Source: Isoetes taiwanensis (taxonomy: Eukaryota > Streptophyta > Lycopodiopsida > Isoetales > Isoetaceae). From it: a stretch of DNA of 64,000 nucleotides. The stretch spans positions 36,002,128 to 36,066,127 of the forward strand of contig JAJEKV010000002.1 of assembly GCA_021234155.1 (NCBI GenBank), written 5' to 3'. Position 1 is the stretch's first letter, and every line of letters starts with the position of its first letter. The position numbers were made by a program, and so were the translations under genes. The notes beneath the pieces were generated by a model, which ran no database searches, was not told where the DNA came from, and saw only the letters and a list, made by a program, of their open reading frames with translations. Positions 34,160 through 46,194 of this stretch are shown piece by piece.

Positions 34160-35110
34160 ATTTTGTATCCATGTAAAGGCTTAAATCTAATGAATGTGCT
34201 GCATTATAATTATTAGAATGAACTGTTCTGTTTGGGGCAGCACGTTTATGGCTTGACAAATGATAAATTAAATGCATAAGGTAAACTAGTTTGCTATTAT
34301 TGATGTACATTGGAATTTGAAGTGTTAATTGGTGTAATAATATGATGGTAATGACAGTGGTACACAAGTTTTGGTGCTGCAAGAAGAATTTGTTGATAAA
34401 AGTAAGCAATTTATCAGGTTTGGACTAGTTACCCTCCTATCCCGATTTTTTCATGGGCAGAGGTGATCCTCTGCCCATTCCCCACTAATATGTTTGCTGA
34501 TTTTGCAGCCGGGATGTTTGGAAGTGGTCGCCAATGCTACAGGGGTTCAATTCCCCTCATCCCAGTAGGTAATCTTGGCCTTGTGATACACAAGTTCAGA
34601 GCACTTGAATGAGCTAGCATGTCTAGAATTGGAATGCAATAACTTAGAAGGTAAATGCTCTGCTACATGTGTAATTTAATATAAGTTCATAGTTTGAACA
34701 CGCACTGATTTGGAAAAGTTGTTAACTTTTGTAGGTAATTGGATCACCATGCAAGTCTGCTGCCATGCCGTGTTGGACAATCATTGCACCATTCTGATAA
34801 TAGGTGCACCATCTTTAGGCAAGTCATAAACCATAATGGCACTGGGCTGCACCATTCAGGTCTTGCAGCTCACCACATAAGGCAGGGACGTCACCAAACT
34901 CCTATCACCATGAGGGCCAACATACCAACATAAAGGGCAAAAAACTACCTTGTTTTGATTCCAAATTGCATGCTGATGCCACTGATTTTCTGATGGAAAA
35001 AAATGTGGTTATGTGCATTAGGATCTAGAGAAGCGATTTCACAAAAAAAATCTCAGGTTTGGCATACTTCAGACCCTGGTAATTATGATTTAGCCACTGG
35101 CAAACCGTAG
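34160..35110. other. 3' flank of transposase and unassigned DNA
   Basis: Contains a tRNA-like block (listed separately) and otherwise no recognisable features. Confidence 0.4.
34511..34564 (+). other. tRNA-like remnant
   Basis: GGGATGT at 34511 can pair with CATCCCA at the end (34558-34564), and AGGGG-TTCAATT-CCCCT forms a canonical T arm and loop with TTCAATTC in the right place. Only about 54 nt separate the ends, so an anticodon arm is missing. It could be a tRNA pseudogene or the B-box part of a SINE. Confidence 0.5.
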
Positions 35111-35490
35111 GTGGGCACCCTGAACAAGGTTGCGTATTAAACGGGAGCAAATCATTGAAACGGGAGCAAAAGGAATATTCCTCAAAGATTCCCTTTTTTT
35201 TCCAAAAAAAGTGCTAAAATGAGGTAAAATTTTTATTTTGGTCATAAAATTGCATTTTGACCCCCCCAAAATCACTCATTTTTTTGTGCAAAGAGAAAAT
35301 TGATTATGTCAAAGTGATACTTTTCCTAAGAGTTAGAATTTACATGGAGTGTGTTTTTAGAGAAAACCACTAATTTAAACGCACGTCCTACACAACATTT
35401 TGTTAGCTTAGATTGTATTTCAGAATAGGTACTTTTAGGTTACAATGAGTCATTTTCTAATGATATAGTATTTCAAAGTACCAAAATTAT

Positions 35491-35974
35491 ATTTCGGAAT
35501 ACACTATTGCTATTCGAGCATAACAGAAGTGTATTCCGGAATACAGTTTTGTTTTTGTTCGAATTCAAAGTGTATTCCGGAATACACCTTTGCTGTAGAA
35601 GTTTTTGACACTCAACAATGATCTTGCAATTTTCTAGGTTTTTCGGGTATTTGGCATTTTCAATGACCTTGCTTTTTTTTTTTTATTTCTGCTGATTTGA
35701 ATGATCTTGCGATTTCATTTGTTTTTTATGTGGGGATACAAGAATATAGTTCTAAATAATGAAGGAACAAACAAACTAACAACAACTAGATTCTTTGGCA
35801 TTGTCAATGTATTTTGATGACCTTTCAATTTTTTTTTGTGGATACAGGGTCGTGGTTTTAAATAATAAAGGGATTTTGATTTTTTTGCTTCTAAAAACCA
35901 GGGATACTGGATTGTGGTTGCAAATCATAAGAGGGAAATGTATTCCGGAATACACTTTGTATTCCGGAATACGT
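35491..35974. repeat. Left cluster of 18-bp palindromes
   Basis: GTGTATTCCGGAATACAC is perfect at 35570-35587; close variants occur at 35491, 35529, 35940 and 35958. Each is self-complementary, so orientation is undefined. Confidence 0.88.
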
Positions 35975-38011
35975 TTTGATGTTTTTTTTTCTGGTTTTGC
36001 TGAAGGCGATCTTCTTTTGCAGTCCTCCGGCTCCCATTTCAAAGTGGCGATGGTCTTGGCATTCATGTTGGCTACAGTTTGAGCCATGGCGCTGGCCTTC
36101 AAATTCGTTTGTGCCAGTTTAGGTTTTTTGCCTAAGGATCGTTGCTTACAGTTCGATTTCGGCCCGTGTTAAGATCTGGCGACTTGGTTGGAGCATCTGA
36201 CGACTTCCAAGCTTCTACTAGGTAATTTTCGCAGAGCTTTTTCTCCTAAACCCCTATCCCCGTGCAAAATTGGGCGTGGTGGAGTCGAGAAGCCCCTCTC
36301 CTTCCTTTCTAAAAGAAAACATCGAAATCGGAAAACAAAAGCCCTTTTAAGGGAAAACAGAAGGCTCGATTTATCAGAAATCCCTTTTAATAGAAGGCTC
36401 GATTAAAGAGAAAACATCAGGAGATCGGGTTCTGTCCACTTCATTCAAGCTCTCACCTCTCAGAAATTTCATTCATTCAGCCCCTTTTAAATTTCAGTAA
36501 GGAATAAAATGAAGTTTGCTTTTCATTCATTTTTACCAGAAAATGAAATGTAATGACGCTCTGGATCTGCTCTGGATTTGCTCTGAGTCTGCCGGATCTT
36601 TAAAACTAAATAAGCTCTGTTTTTGCTTTTTTCTGTCTAGGTCTTGCATAGCAGGCTGTTCGGGAGCAGGCTGTCCGGGTTGAGTAACATGGCCATAATC
36701 TTGCATAACAGGCGATCAAGTAGGTTTTAAGCAATTATCTATTATCATATCTCTTGTTTATGAGACAAAGACAAAGACAAAAGATGCTGGCCAAAGAGGT
36801 ATGTTTGTTTTTGAAAAGCTTGTTTTTGAAGATGTAAATAAGCTTTTTCTTTTAAACAGTTAGAAGGAAGATCATGCAAACAATAGGATACATGAGAAAA
36901 AGTACTTGGATCTTGAAGTCCAAGCATTTTTCTAGCACATATATAGATCTAACATTTTTCTAGCACAGATACAAGGGAAAGAAATGGAAAAATAGGTCGT
37001 GCAATAGGGCCCTAGAAAGCCAGAATTTGCCACTAAAAGGGCCCCCAATTTAGGAGCAATAATAGCTTTTTCTTTGGCTGGAGTTGGACAAAGAAGCCGA
37101 AGCAAAGATTTAGGTGCAGATTTAGGTGATGTGTTGCAGTTGTTTTGTTAAGTTTATATTTAGGAGAATCTCTACTTTTTTCTTTATATTCCTTATATAT
37201 TTATTGTTGATTCTTAGCAAAGACTTAAGTCTAGATTTTCTTAGAGTTCATGGAATGATGTTTGAAGCGTAGATTTGCAGTTCTTAGTATTTGCAGTTCG
37301 TTTTAGCTTTTTAGATCTCATGTTAAATTTTTGTGTAGGTTGCTGGAGATGATATGCATATTTCGAAATATAGAATCTGGAGCCTCGAAAGTGACATACA
37401 CAGAGAATGCGACCATTCAAATAACTTGACCGGTAGAAGAATGTTTTGGAGAGAAAATTGACTCAAATCCCAAGCAACAAACTTGCCTTTAGTCAGAGTA
37501 AATTGATCTCATTGTTGTAATATGCCTTTAATCGAGATAAAGGTCCACGCATATTGATCTCAATGTTGTGCCTTTAACTGTGATATTGATATGGACATTA
37601 TGCTGGACAATCCCAAGTATCAACTCCACAATGGAATAACCAAAAGAAAAATGCCTTAACTCAATAAATTGCTAGTAGATAACAAGTATATTAACTAATT
37701 TTCTAATGCTTTCTATGTTGTTAAGAAAGTAAAAAAATGATCTAAATCTTTCTTTTGTATGTACATAAAAATTTCTTAAAAGAACTTCACTCGTTTTTAT
37801 TTTCAGGACGAAAGCTAAGAATTCAAATGCCATCAAGTCTCATTTGCAGCAAAAAATTTAACCGCAGTACTTACAGGAAATTCATTCTTGCATATTTTGA
37901 AACCTTTAATGTGAACATTTCAAAACAAAATTCAAAATGACATTCTTGGTTTGTAAACGTCTCATGTTATTGTGCATTCTATGGAACGTTATTCGAAATG
38001 ATGCTCTTGGG

Positions 38012-38193
38012 GTGTATTTCGGAATAGTGTAAGAAATTTAATAGGCAATATGTTATTCCCGAATACACGTTCAATTTCTTGTAAAGCAAAGCTATATTTC
38101 TGAATATATATTTGCTTTCTCAGTTAATCAAAAGTGTATTCGGGAATACACTTTTGCTTTTTCTAAATATCCAAAGTGTGTTCTCGAGTACAG
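38012..38193. repeat. Right cluster of 18-bp palindromes
   Basis: Variants of the same palindrome occur at 38012, 38051, 38134 (GTGTATTCGGGAATACAC) and 38176. The cluster mirrors the left one inside the same element. Confidence 0.85.
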
Positions 38194-38785
38194 GTTTGTT
38201 CTTTAAAAAAACCCCTGATCCAAGAACTTTTATTAGAAAACTCCTGATCCAAGTACTTGGTTACTTTTTTGTTTTTTATTCAGCCAATGGAACGTCATAA
38301 CATCTCAAACGTGTTTGATGACATAACTAATCGTGGAGACTTGGGACAGATAATCAGTTGCAACGTCTAATGAGCGTATTGTTTAATACGCACCAAATTT
38401 TGAGGGTGCCAAATTAATGTACTGAAAAACATCAAAGAAATAAAAATTATTTTTTCTTCTCTATTTTGATGTTTTTGATATCTCACTTTCAGAGATTATG
38501 TATTCATGTCTAGATTTTGCCATTTCAAGTGTGTTTGTTTGCAGAAAACAAACTTGTCACTTAATGAAGAGCCAAAATGAGGGGGGAAAAAAAACTGAAC
38601 CTTTTCAAATTCTCAAGTTTATCCAAAAAAGGCCAATTTTAAGAGCATGGTGTTTTTTTAAAGGGAATCTTTGAAACGGGAGTTCTGCAACACTCCCGTT
38701 TAATTTGCAACCTTGTTGCCTCCCTTATTCAACTTTTAAGTAAGCAAAGGTTTTCATTTCATAAGCATTTAGCGTTTATCAGGCT

Positions 38786-39354
38786 ATGGCGGCAGCCCAC
38801 CGGATTCTTTCAGTCAGCAGCTGGGCTCAAATGCGAAGCTTTAATGTGGCACCCGTCCATGCCACCGGCACAAGGAAGCATTTTTCTTCTGTGATTCAAG
38901 ACAACGGAAAAGAAGTGGTGGTTAAAAGAGCTAGACGTCTGGTATTGTATAGCAAGCCAGGTTGTTGCCTGTGTGATGGACTCAAGGAAAAACTGCATGT
39001 AGTTCTCAACATGGGCGGAGATGGGAACTTGTCATTATCAGATGTTGAATTGGAGGTCAGTGTGGCAATCTGCCCATCTAATGTAAAAGTTTTACAAACA
39101 ATGCAGCTATGGTTGCAGGTTAGGGATATCACAACCAATCTTGAATGGGAAAAGGCGTATCAATATGAAATCCCTGTTCTTGCTCGAGTTAACCAGGACG
39201 GCTCTGAAGTATGTTTAATGATATAATGTTGTTCGTGTGCATTCTGCATTAGATGACATATATCCTTTTCCCTTTGTAGATCGTGCTTCCCAGATTTTCT
39301 CCAAGGGCTAGCTTTGAACAATTGCAGAGAAAACTTGGGGACGCCTTATCCTGA
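38786..39354 (+). CDS. Glutaredoxin-like (DUF836) protein, three exons
   Basis: Exons 38786-39055, 39119-39208 and 39280-39354 join with GT-AG introns of 63 and 71 bp, all in phase 0, giving 144 residues. RRLVLYSKPGCCLCDGLKEK holds the redox motif C60-x-x-C63 at the start of a thioredoxin fold. VRDITTN, YEIPVLA and the cis-proline region, then VLPRFSPRASFEQLQ, match the DUF836 glutaredoxin-like family found in plants, fungi (YDR286C) and animals (C5orf63). The first 50 residues are serine- and arginine-rich, with few acids, like an organelle transit peptide. It should be a small thiol-disulfide protein in plastid or mitochondrion; the substrate is unknown. The open frame past 39055 and 39208 is intron read-through. 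The 3.6-kb inverted-repeat element ends 61 bp upstream, so its promoter may be partly transposon sequence. Confidence 0.91.
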
Positions 39355-39359
39355 CTTAC

Positions 39360-41550
39360 CTGAAATTCATTTAAGGTAACTCATACCTTTTTACAGGCTT
39401 TTTTCGTATCTCTTTTGAACGCAGCAATTCTTTTGTTTTGCTGTTTTTATTAATGAACAAGTGCTGTTTGGGTTTTCCATACTGGAAAACACATTGTATT
39501 GTGCACTTTATAGGCGACTAAGAGGTTCTGCTCTTAACTTTGTTTTAAGGCTTATCAAAAGGCTGTCTACATCACATCCAAATGAACATTTGTCTTGTCT
39601 TGATGTCTTTTGCTTTTTTTTTTCTTGCTGGTCCACAGCTCCATATCACATGGTTTTTCATGCTCCTTACATTTGACCATCAGAGGAGAGTAAACATCTT
39701 TTTTTCTTACTTGCTGGTTCGCAAGCTCTACATCACATGGTTTTCCTTACTCCTTGCATTGACAATGAGAGGAGAGTGAAGATCTTTTGACGTGGGTGAC
39801 CAGAACTTTATATGGATCTATGACGTAAGAGAAGAATACTAAGCACATTTCTGAAAACTTAAGAAGCTGGAGACGCTTCAGTTATGGAAGTGGCCTCAAA
39901 ATGCAACTAAGTAGATATTTCTGTTGGTTTTTACATCTGTTTGAGTGAAGTATGTGCTAACCAGCTGTATTGTCTGCAATGAACATGTTTTCCCTTTAGT
40001 TTTTTCAAATGATTAAGATTACCATTTTTTCTCATCGTATCACACTTATGGTATATTATTTATGAGCATTCTAAAGGCAGAAAGATTTCAGCTAAATTGT
40101 AAATGCAACGTTCAAGCTAAAAGTAATATGTCTTTAGTGCCGGAGTAATACAAATGCTTAATTCTGCTGCGCTTTTAAAATTGGCATCTTCCCTTATATT
40201 GCAGGCAAGCATCATAAGCCTTTATGCTTTATGAACATTTTTTTCTTGTAATAATATGCTTGGGAACTTCTATAGTGATTATGCCTTTTTCTACGCCTAA
40301 TTCCAGATGGTGGAAGAATTCCAAAGTGAAAAGCGAAGACTTCTTTGTTATCTCATAGCAATCAAACTATTTAACTAGTTTTGGACTCATTCCGGATTGG
40401 GGTGGCTCTGTTGGTATTAACCTCTTGCAGAACTCGAACAGACGCGATGGCCTTTTCTTTAAGATTGGGCAGGAATTGAGACTGGAGGTTCTTGATCTTT
40501 CAGACAATGAGTGGGACTGTTCCAGAAGATTTGGAACGCAAAAACTGTAATCAGGATTCCAGTGGACATTCTTTCATACTGCATTGGTTTCTTAAGGAAA
40601 TAAGCTGAGGTAACTGAAAATTGTACCATGAGGGAGACCACTTTTGAATGGAATTTTATCGTTGGCATGTATGTTGAACCGACATGGATGTTCTTAAGAT
40701 AATGTTTATCATGTCTAGGAAGGGGCCTCTCAGCTTTTGTTTCAAGCAGCAGGAGACTGGACTTTGTATGTCCAAGAATGGTGGCAGTGGCAGTAGGTCA
40801 AGACTAATCGTGGATAACTGGAGCAGAGAATTATGCTACTAAATTACAAAGATTCTTGCCTCTTGTATTTCTTTGACATGCCGGAAGCAAACAATTTGAT
40901 AGTATGCGAGGCAATTTGACGACTTTGATTCACACTAGTTTAACCTAAGCGCAACAGTTTCGTTTTCCAAACAAACCACTTAAAAGATAATGCATAAGAT
41001 ATAATGCATAAGATATCAATGGATCATGAGAGCACCATATATGTAAAGAAGAATTGAAACCTTACTAGATGTTGGGCTCAAAAAAAAGGAAGTACGTAGA
41101 TTCGAGAAAGGAAAATTTACTGAAATACCCCAATTGCTGAACAAATTCCCAAAAACCCCTTTGTATTTTCAAAGTTCCCAAGAAGCCCTAATCTATTTTC
41201 ACCCAAATTGCAATTGCTTCTTTCTCTTAATACTGTTGCATGTAAAAATAGTAGACAACCAAAGATAAACAAGAAAATGATAAAACTAACCTACATGCCT
41301 CCAAACATGCTATATATGCCCTTTCCAATAACATTATAAGGGTGATAAAAAAAGGGGGGAGACAAAGCGCAATTCCCAAGCTTTTGTTTTATCATGCCTT
41401 TTTAATAACAATATGAGTTGGAGGGTAAAAGAAAGCTCTCAGATAAAGTATATTTCCAAGGGATTTTGGACTCTGTTTATGAAAAGCTCTCTCAAAATGA
41501 TCATGTGCATGCAATTGGAGCCCGAATTGTTGCAATCGGATGGATGGATG
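39360..41550. other. 3' flank; no further gene
   Basis: The 3' UTR of the glutaredoxin-like gene should lie here. The only structure is a partial tandem duplication of about 86 bp (39609-39695 and 39696-39783), sharing TATCACATGG/CATCACATGG and GAGGAGAGT. No conserved coding text. Confidence 0.5.
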
Positions 41551-41561
41551 GATCCATAGGT

Positions 41562-41577
41562 AGAGAGAGAGAGAGAG

Positions 41578-41616
<39 letters not shown>

Positions 41617-41618
41617 AG
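41562..41618. repeat. GA and GAAA microsatellite at LINE 3' tail
   Basis: About 18 bp of AG followed by about ten GAAA units. It abuts the 3' end of a leftward LINE fragment, where a poly(A) tail would be expected. Confidence 0.88.
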
Positions 41619-41890
41619 GTTTATTATGTCTATGGGAGGCCTCACGGGTCTATTAGACAAACACTATTAAACAACATCATAAAATAGTAGATGAGTTTCC
41701 GTCCTCATTTGGCTCATCACTCTCACTCGTCATCTATAGCATCCACTCCAGTCACCCGTAGTGTATCTATACATGTTTTCCTGAAGTTAAGGAGACCTAT
41801 CAAATATCTCCCTATTACATCTCCATCTAATGTAAAGAAAGTTTGGAGATCATCAAAGTGGACTCCATACTCATTACGTATTGTCTCAAA
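41619..41890 (-). mobile_element. LINE 3'-end fragment
   Basis: Reads leftward as FDDLQTFFTLDGDVIGRYLI, then LLNFRKTCIDTLRV and a DDE end, clearly like the C-terminus of the copy at 62.7 kb (ALDFRETYTKSLNVLIDDE). The 3' UTR then has CGTGAGGCCTCCCATAGAC before the microsatellite tail. Most of the element is missing (5' truncation). A second microsatellite lies at its left-hand (5') edge. Confidence 0.8.
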
Positions 41891-41894
41891 TGGA

Positions 41895-41968
41895 GAGAGA
41901 GAGAGACAGACGGACGGACGGACGGACGAATGGGCAGGCGGTCGGGCGGGCGGACGGACAGACAAACA
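41895..41968. repeat. GA then GGAC/GGGC microsatellite
   Basis: AG units, then about six GGAC units, then degenerate GGGC and GACA units. It lies immediately 5' of the LINE fragment. Confidence 0.85.
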
Positions 41969-42059
41969 GTATTTTTACGTCATGCCACATTGGCAGCATC
42001 CATGAGAACATATGATGGACCCCCAAAGACTCGAATACAAGATCTCTAAGAGCATTTAT

Positions 42060-44100
42060 AGGACCCATTATACAATGTTGATTGATTTAAGAATGCTAGT
42101 CTAAGCATAAAGGAAGTTTTGTAATGATGGATAATGACTTACACACTTGACTTTCTAGACATTCTTGCATTTCATTTGCAAAATGGACGAGCTTCAAGCT
42201 TAGGCAATAACACCTAAGAATACGAGGCTTGTAGATTTGATGTCAATCGTTAGTGGAATTTGAAGTTATATAATTTTAATTGTAGAGTTGTACGTAGCAT
42301 GAGTAAGGTAGTGGCCTAGAATGAGATACAGAGTGAAACCACTTTGTATGTTTACTAGTTCATTTAAGGAAAAGTTCTTTCTGGTGAGGAACTCGCAAAG
42401 AGCACAGAAAATTGCATAGATAGGCTTGTCATTCATCATAGCAGCAATGTACAATGTTTGGGGAAAAGATGAGTGGGGAGCTGACCATAGGAACAACGTC
42501 GAGCTACCCCAGAAAATTGAGATAATACAATGGCAAGAATGAGGCAGCGGCAATAACTTCTCATCGGGATAGAAAACCTCGCTCTTTTGGGTTTTCGAGG
42601 AAAACCCTAATGAGAAAATGTCGCCAACGGCCTTGAGGATGTCCCGATGATGGAAGAAAACATATAAGAAGATGTTACCGACGACGAAAAATTAATATAA
42701 GGCGAAGCCGAAGTTACTATCCAACGATTCGAGGAAGACCTAAAAAAGGTAGAACACATGGAAAAGACCTTTTAAGTGTATGCGTACTGCGGCTGAGCAA
42801 CCACCTAAAAAGAAAATAAATCCAACAAATCTTAAGAAGTTGCGAGAGATTAGTACCAAAAATATAGGTAGAAAAAGAGCATCACCAACTTATGGAAATA
42901 AGGAAAAATAGCATCATCTAGTGGGTGGAAAAATAATAGCATCACCCAATGGGTGGAAATAAAAATAGCATCATCAGCGGGTGGAAATAAAATAGCATCA
43001 CCCAGCATGTGGGGAAAAAACAACAGCATCACCCAGCGAGTAGAGAATATTAACCAACAGTGATACCAAAGATATTAAGTATAAACATTTCTACGATATC
43101 AACAATCACAAATGAAAATACAAGGGAGGGCAATAAGGAATGTTGATAGTTCTGGCTAAAGAAATCGATATCATATATAGTGCTCGTCCCTCTCCAGAAT
43201 GATGATTTGACGGCTCGGATCAATAGCATTTTGGTAAGGGACTTGCAAAGAACATAGAAAGCCACCGACTACAAGAGAAGTTCCATTTTAATAAATTCAG
43301 GCAACGAGAAACTAAAGGTGTTGGATAGAATCATGGATAACGTAGATGCCCCATTGAAATGAGCAGAATGCGTATCATACTGGGAAGGATCACGATGGAT
43401 AACCAAAGATAACGTGGTCTAGCAAAAGAGTGGCTCAAGTCTAGAAAGAGGTAAGATAGCTAGGCTCAAATGGAGAAGGTAAAAAATGTGGGATCTAAGA
43501 TGAAGATGAAGGATGGCCAAGGTTATAGAGGAGATGGTGGTCGAGAGTGCCAAGGTCGAGGGTATATAAGCTAGACATTACCCTTAGAAGCATGGGCCTA
43601 TACCATATGCGTAATAATTAGGACAAAACCTATGCCATAGTTAGCAGAAAAATTAAACAAAAAATAAAAGTTGGGGGTTAAAAAAATAGTAGTTCAAAAC
43701 ATAGAATATTGTTGAATATGTAGGAGTATTGTAAAATGTAATAGGTATAGTACGCTTATTCTATTAACTACTTTAAATTTTGAATTTGACTGACTATATC
43801 TCTAAAAGTGGTACAAGAGTGATATCCTTACTATTTTGGTCAATTCTACTATTTTAGATAACCTTCTATCTTAAGATTGTTTAAAGGTTCTTATCCGTAT
43901 TAGTTGATCAGTTAACATTCATGAGACAATGTCTACAACATTCTAGAACATCCTAGAATATCTTGATATAGTGCAGTGCAAGAAGAATAAAAAATTAAAA
44001 GTTCGACAAATCTTTATAAAAGATTTTTATTAATAATTTTATGATAAAGATTCTACTTATTATTGTAAGCAACTATAACACAAGATTTTTTTTTTTTTTT
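42060..44100. other. Low-complexity and unrecognised repeat DNA
   Basis: Contains a T run at 44088-44104 and a 34-bp minisatellite (listed separately). A block with GGTTTTCGAGGAAAACCC (about 42585) is similar to one at about 62110, so part is a dispersed repeat of unknown type. No gene is recognised. Confidence 0.5.
42855..43050. repeat. Minisatellite of about 30-36 bp units
   Basis: Five to six units of the form AATAGCATCACCCAGCGGGT plus GGAAATAA follow each other with indels. It lies in the region with no genes. Confidence 0.82.
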
Positions 44101-45059
44101 TTTTTATATCTCTAACTGTCGAAAAGGCATATTCCTCACACATTCCCGATTAACCATGTACCTCGGCCTTACACTTCGAACATTTTATGAATATTCCTAA
44201 ATCTGCAAATTCTTCAGTGCAATCTGCAAGTTCAAAATCTGAAGCCTTTTTATATCACAGATTTCAGAATAATCACATCAAATATTAAGGTACATACTGT
44301 CGACAAGATAGGCCAGGTGCTTGAGATTTCTGATGTTTTCTCCACTGAAGCGCATCAACTGTAAGGAGTTTCGATATTAGCAATGGAAGTGATTAAGTGA
44401 TGTCTATCTGAAGTATACCTCTACAAAACCCATACGGTCATAGGCTGCATTCACAGGGTGAGCTAACCAAACAGGCATAAACCCACTTGCCTTTCCTTAG
44501 TTCTCCAATGCTTAAAAGGTGTTAGTGAAGATGCATCCTATATGATTACATCTTTCTAAAAGGCATGTGTTGTTTTGACAGAATGCAAATATCCTACCAT
44601 ATTACTTCTCCAAGTCCAGACTTACATGCTAATTCTTATGGCCATCCGAATTTGTGCTAATTCCAGTGGTCAGCCTTCCAATTTTTTGCTGCAATCTAGA
44701 AGACCTTGAGGAGCTGGGCTGCAGAACAAAAACGATAAATCAATATGTTTGTATTGGCCTGTAAATTTGTTTCAGAAATTTATCATGCCTATGCTTATAT
44801 TGGCAGATGGGAGAAGTCGCTGCACTGTTACAGTATGAGGTAGATTTTAGACTAAACATGGACGTTGTACTCTCAAGTCTCTGCAATGTCTACCTGTTAA
44901 TAGAGAACTTAAAAATGAGATGTCCAGCACACAATAGCACCCTAATGTCATCACCAGCTATTAGAAAATGTTCAACTCTTTCCCTTGGTGGCACTATTCT
45001 GTTAGCTCTCTTTGCAGTGGTCTGTAACTTACATCGATGCAATCCAATGCCCACGGTTA

Positions 45060-45830
45060 CTCCAAATTAGACAATGCATATAGGGCATCAGCCTCACTTA
45101 TCAGGTTTGCCTTGCATAGACCATTTATAGAGAGCTATATGTCACAATATCTGGGTGGCAACCTTATGCAATCATCTTATGGAAAATAGCACGAGCTATA
45201 TCAACATCATTTGCTCTAAAAGCCCATCGACAAGGGCACTGTATGTAAAAACAGCAGGATTGCCACCACCCTCAACCATGCAGCCCATGTACTTAGGGGC
45301 GTCAGTCACTTACAGAATGCATCAATCAAAGTGTTGTAGGTGATTGTTCACCTTGCAGAATGCATCAATCGAAGTGTTGTACATGACAAAATCTGGATTG
45401 CACTTGTTTGTAATCATTAAATCTAGAACTGCACAAGCCATTCGGAGTTCATTTACCTTACAAAACCCATTAAAAATAGAGCTGTAAGTAGTTACATCTG
45501 ATGGCACCCACATTCAATTATTTGTTGAAAGACTTGAGCTTCAAAAAGTTTGTTGGTCTTACAATGCTGGTGTGCTGATGTCCAAGGATTTACTACAGAG
45601 ACTCCTATGTGCTTACTAAGCATTTCATCCCTGACATTAAATATCTTCAAAAGAGCCAAAAAGAGCCAGCTCACATTCTGGACCTTCAACAAGCACCTGC
45701 ATGACTTCCAAATGTGGAAAATTATTGGCTGCAGTGAAAGTGGGTTCTTAAATATTAATGCCCCTTGGGACAAATTGATCAGTGGTAATTTGACAACTGA
45801 CAATGTATCAGCAAATGAGCAAACATTACC
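45060..45830 (-). pseudogene. P-class PPR pseudogene
   Basis: Leftward translation, with frame changes, gives successive 35-residue units: KTNKLFEAQVFQQIIECGC; VTTYSSIFNGFCKVNELRMA; DFVMYNTSIDAFCKVN; MGCMVEGGGNPAVFTYSALV; DVDIARAIFHKMIA, a stop, GCHPDIVTYSSL; and NGLCKANLISEADALYALS. These are classical P-type pentatricopeptide repeats, organelle RNA-binding proteins. Several stops and shifts, and no start or C-terminus, show it is a relic of at least six repeats. Confidence 0.78.
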
Positions 45831-46194
45831 TTCATTATTGTGTTCAAAAAGAACCTTTTTGGCAGCTCTTCAATGCCATCCACCTGCACAGAAATCTCAT
45901 CATTCAGATAAATAAGAAACAAGAATTTAGAAACAAATAAGTTAATCTCCTATTTTTCTTGACCATAAGGTGGCTTAAACAATGGAAGTTTGTTTGTTGT
46001 GCAATTAAAATGGGGAGCAGCATATGAAAAAAGCTTATTGCAGAATAAACTCTACCTGCTGGTGCTAGAAGATAGTCCACGCACCCAAAACTATAGCACA
46101 TCCAGATACACACAGACATCATGAATGCCTTTGTGTTTCAAGGCTCTTTGTGCTGATGTTTGTTCTTGTTATATGGGGTTAAGTTATACTTTGA

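Larger units (their letters stand above)
35113..38724. mobile_element. Long inverted-repeat DNA element with palindromic subterminal motifs
   Basis: The left end has GAACAAGGTTGC, TTAAACGGGAG and TCAAAGATTCCCTTT in order (35121-35192), and the right end has the complements in reverse order (AAAGGGAATCTTTGA at 38659, CTCCCGTTTAA at 38692, GCAACCTTGTT at 38707). The imperfect repeat is about 75-85 bp. Inside each half are clusters of an 18-bp palindrome. There is no transposase ORF and no clear target duplication, so the exact ends are approximate. It may be a non-autonomous element of a known superfamily or a MULE-like carrier. Confidence 0.72.

Noticed and set aside
34511-34564. Functional tRNA gene
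   Set aside because: Too short by about 20 nt and no anticodon arm can be drawn.
38786-39226. Single 146-codon ORF as the glutaredoxin-like gene
   Set aside because: The conserved family text jumps from ELE to VRDITTN, with GT-AG borders at 39056 and 39118; the single ORF includes an unspliced intron.
41691-42005. ORF with RTDGRTDEWAGGRAGG
   Set aside because: Translates the GGAC microsatellite and antisense of a LINE fragment.
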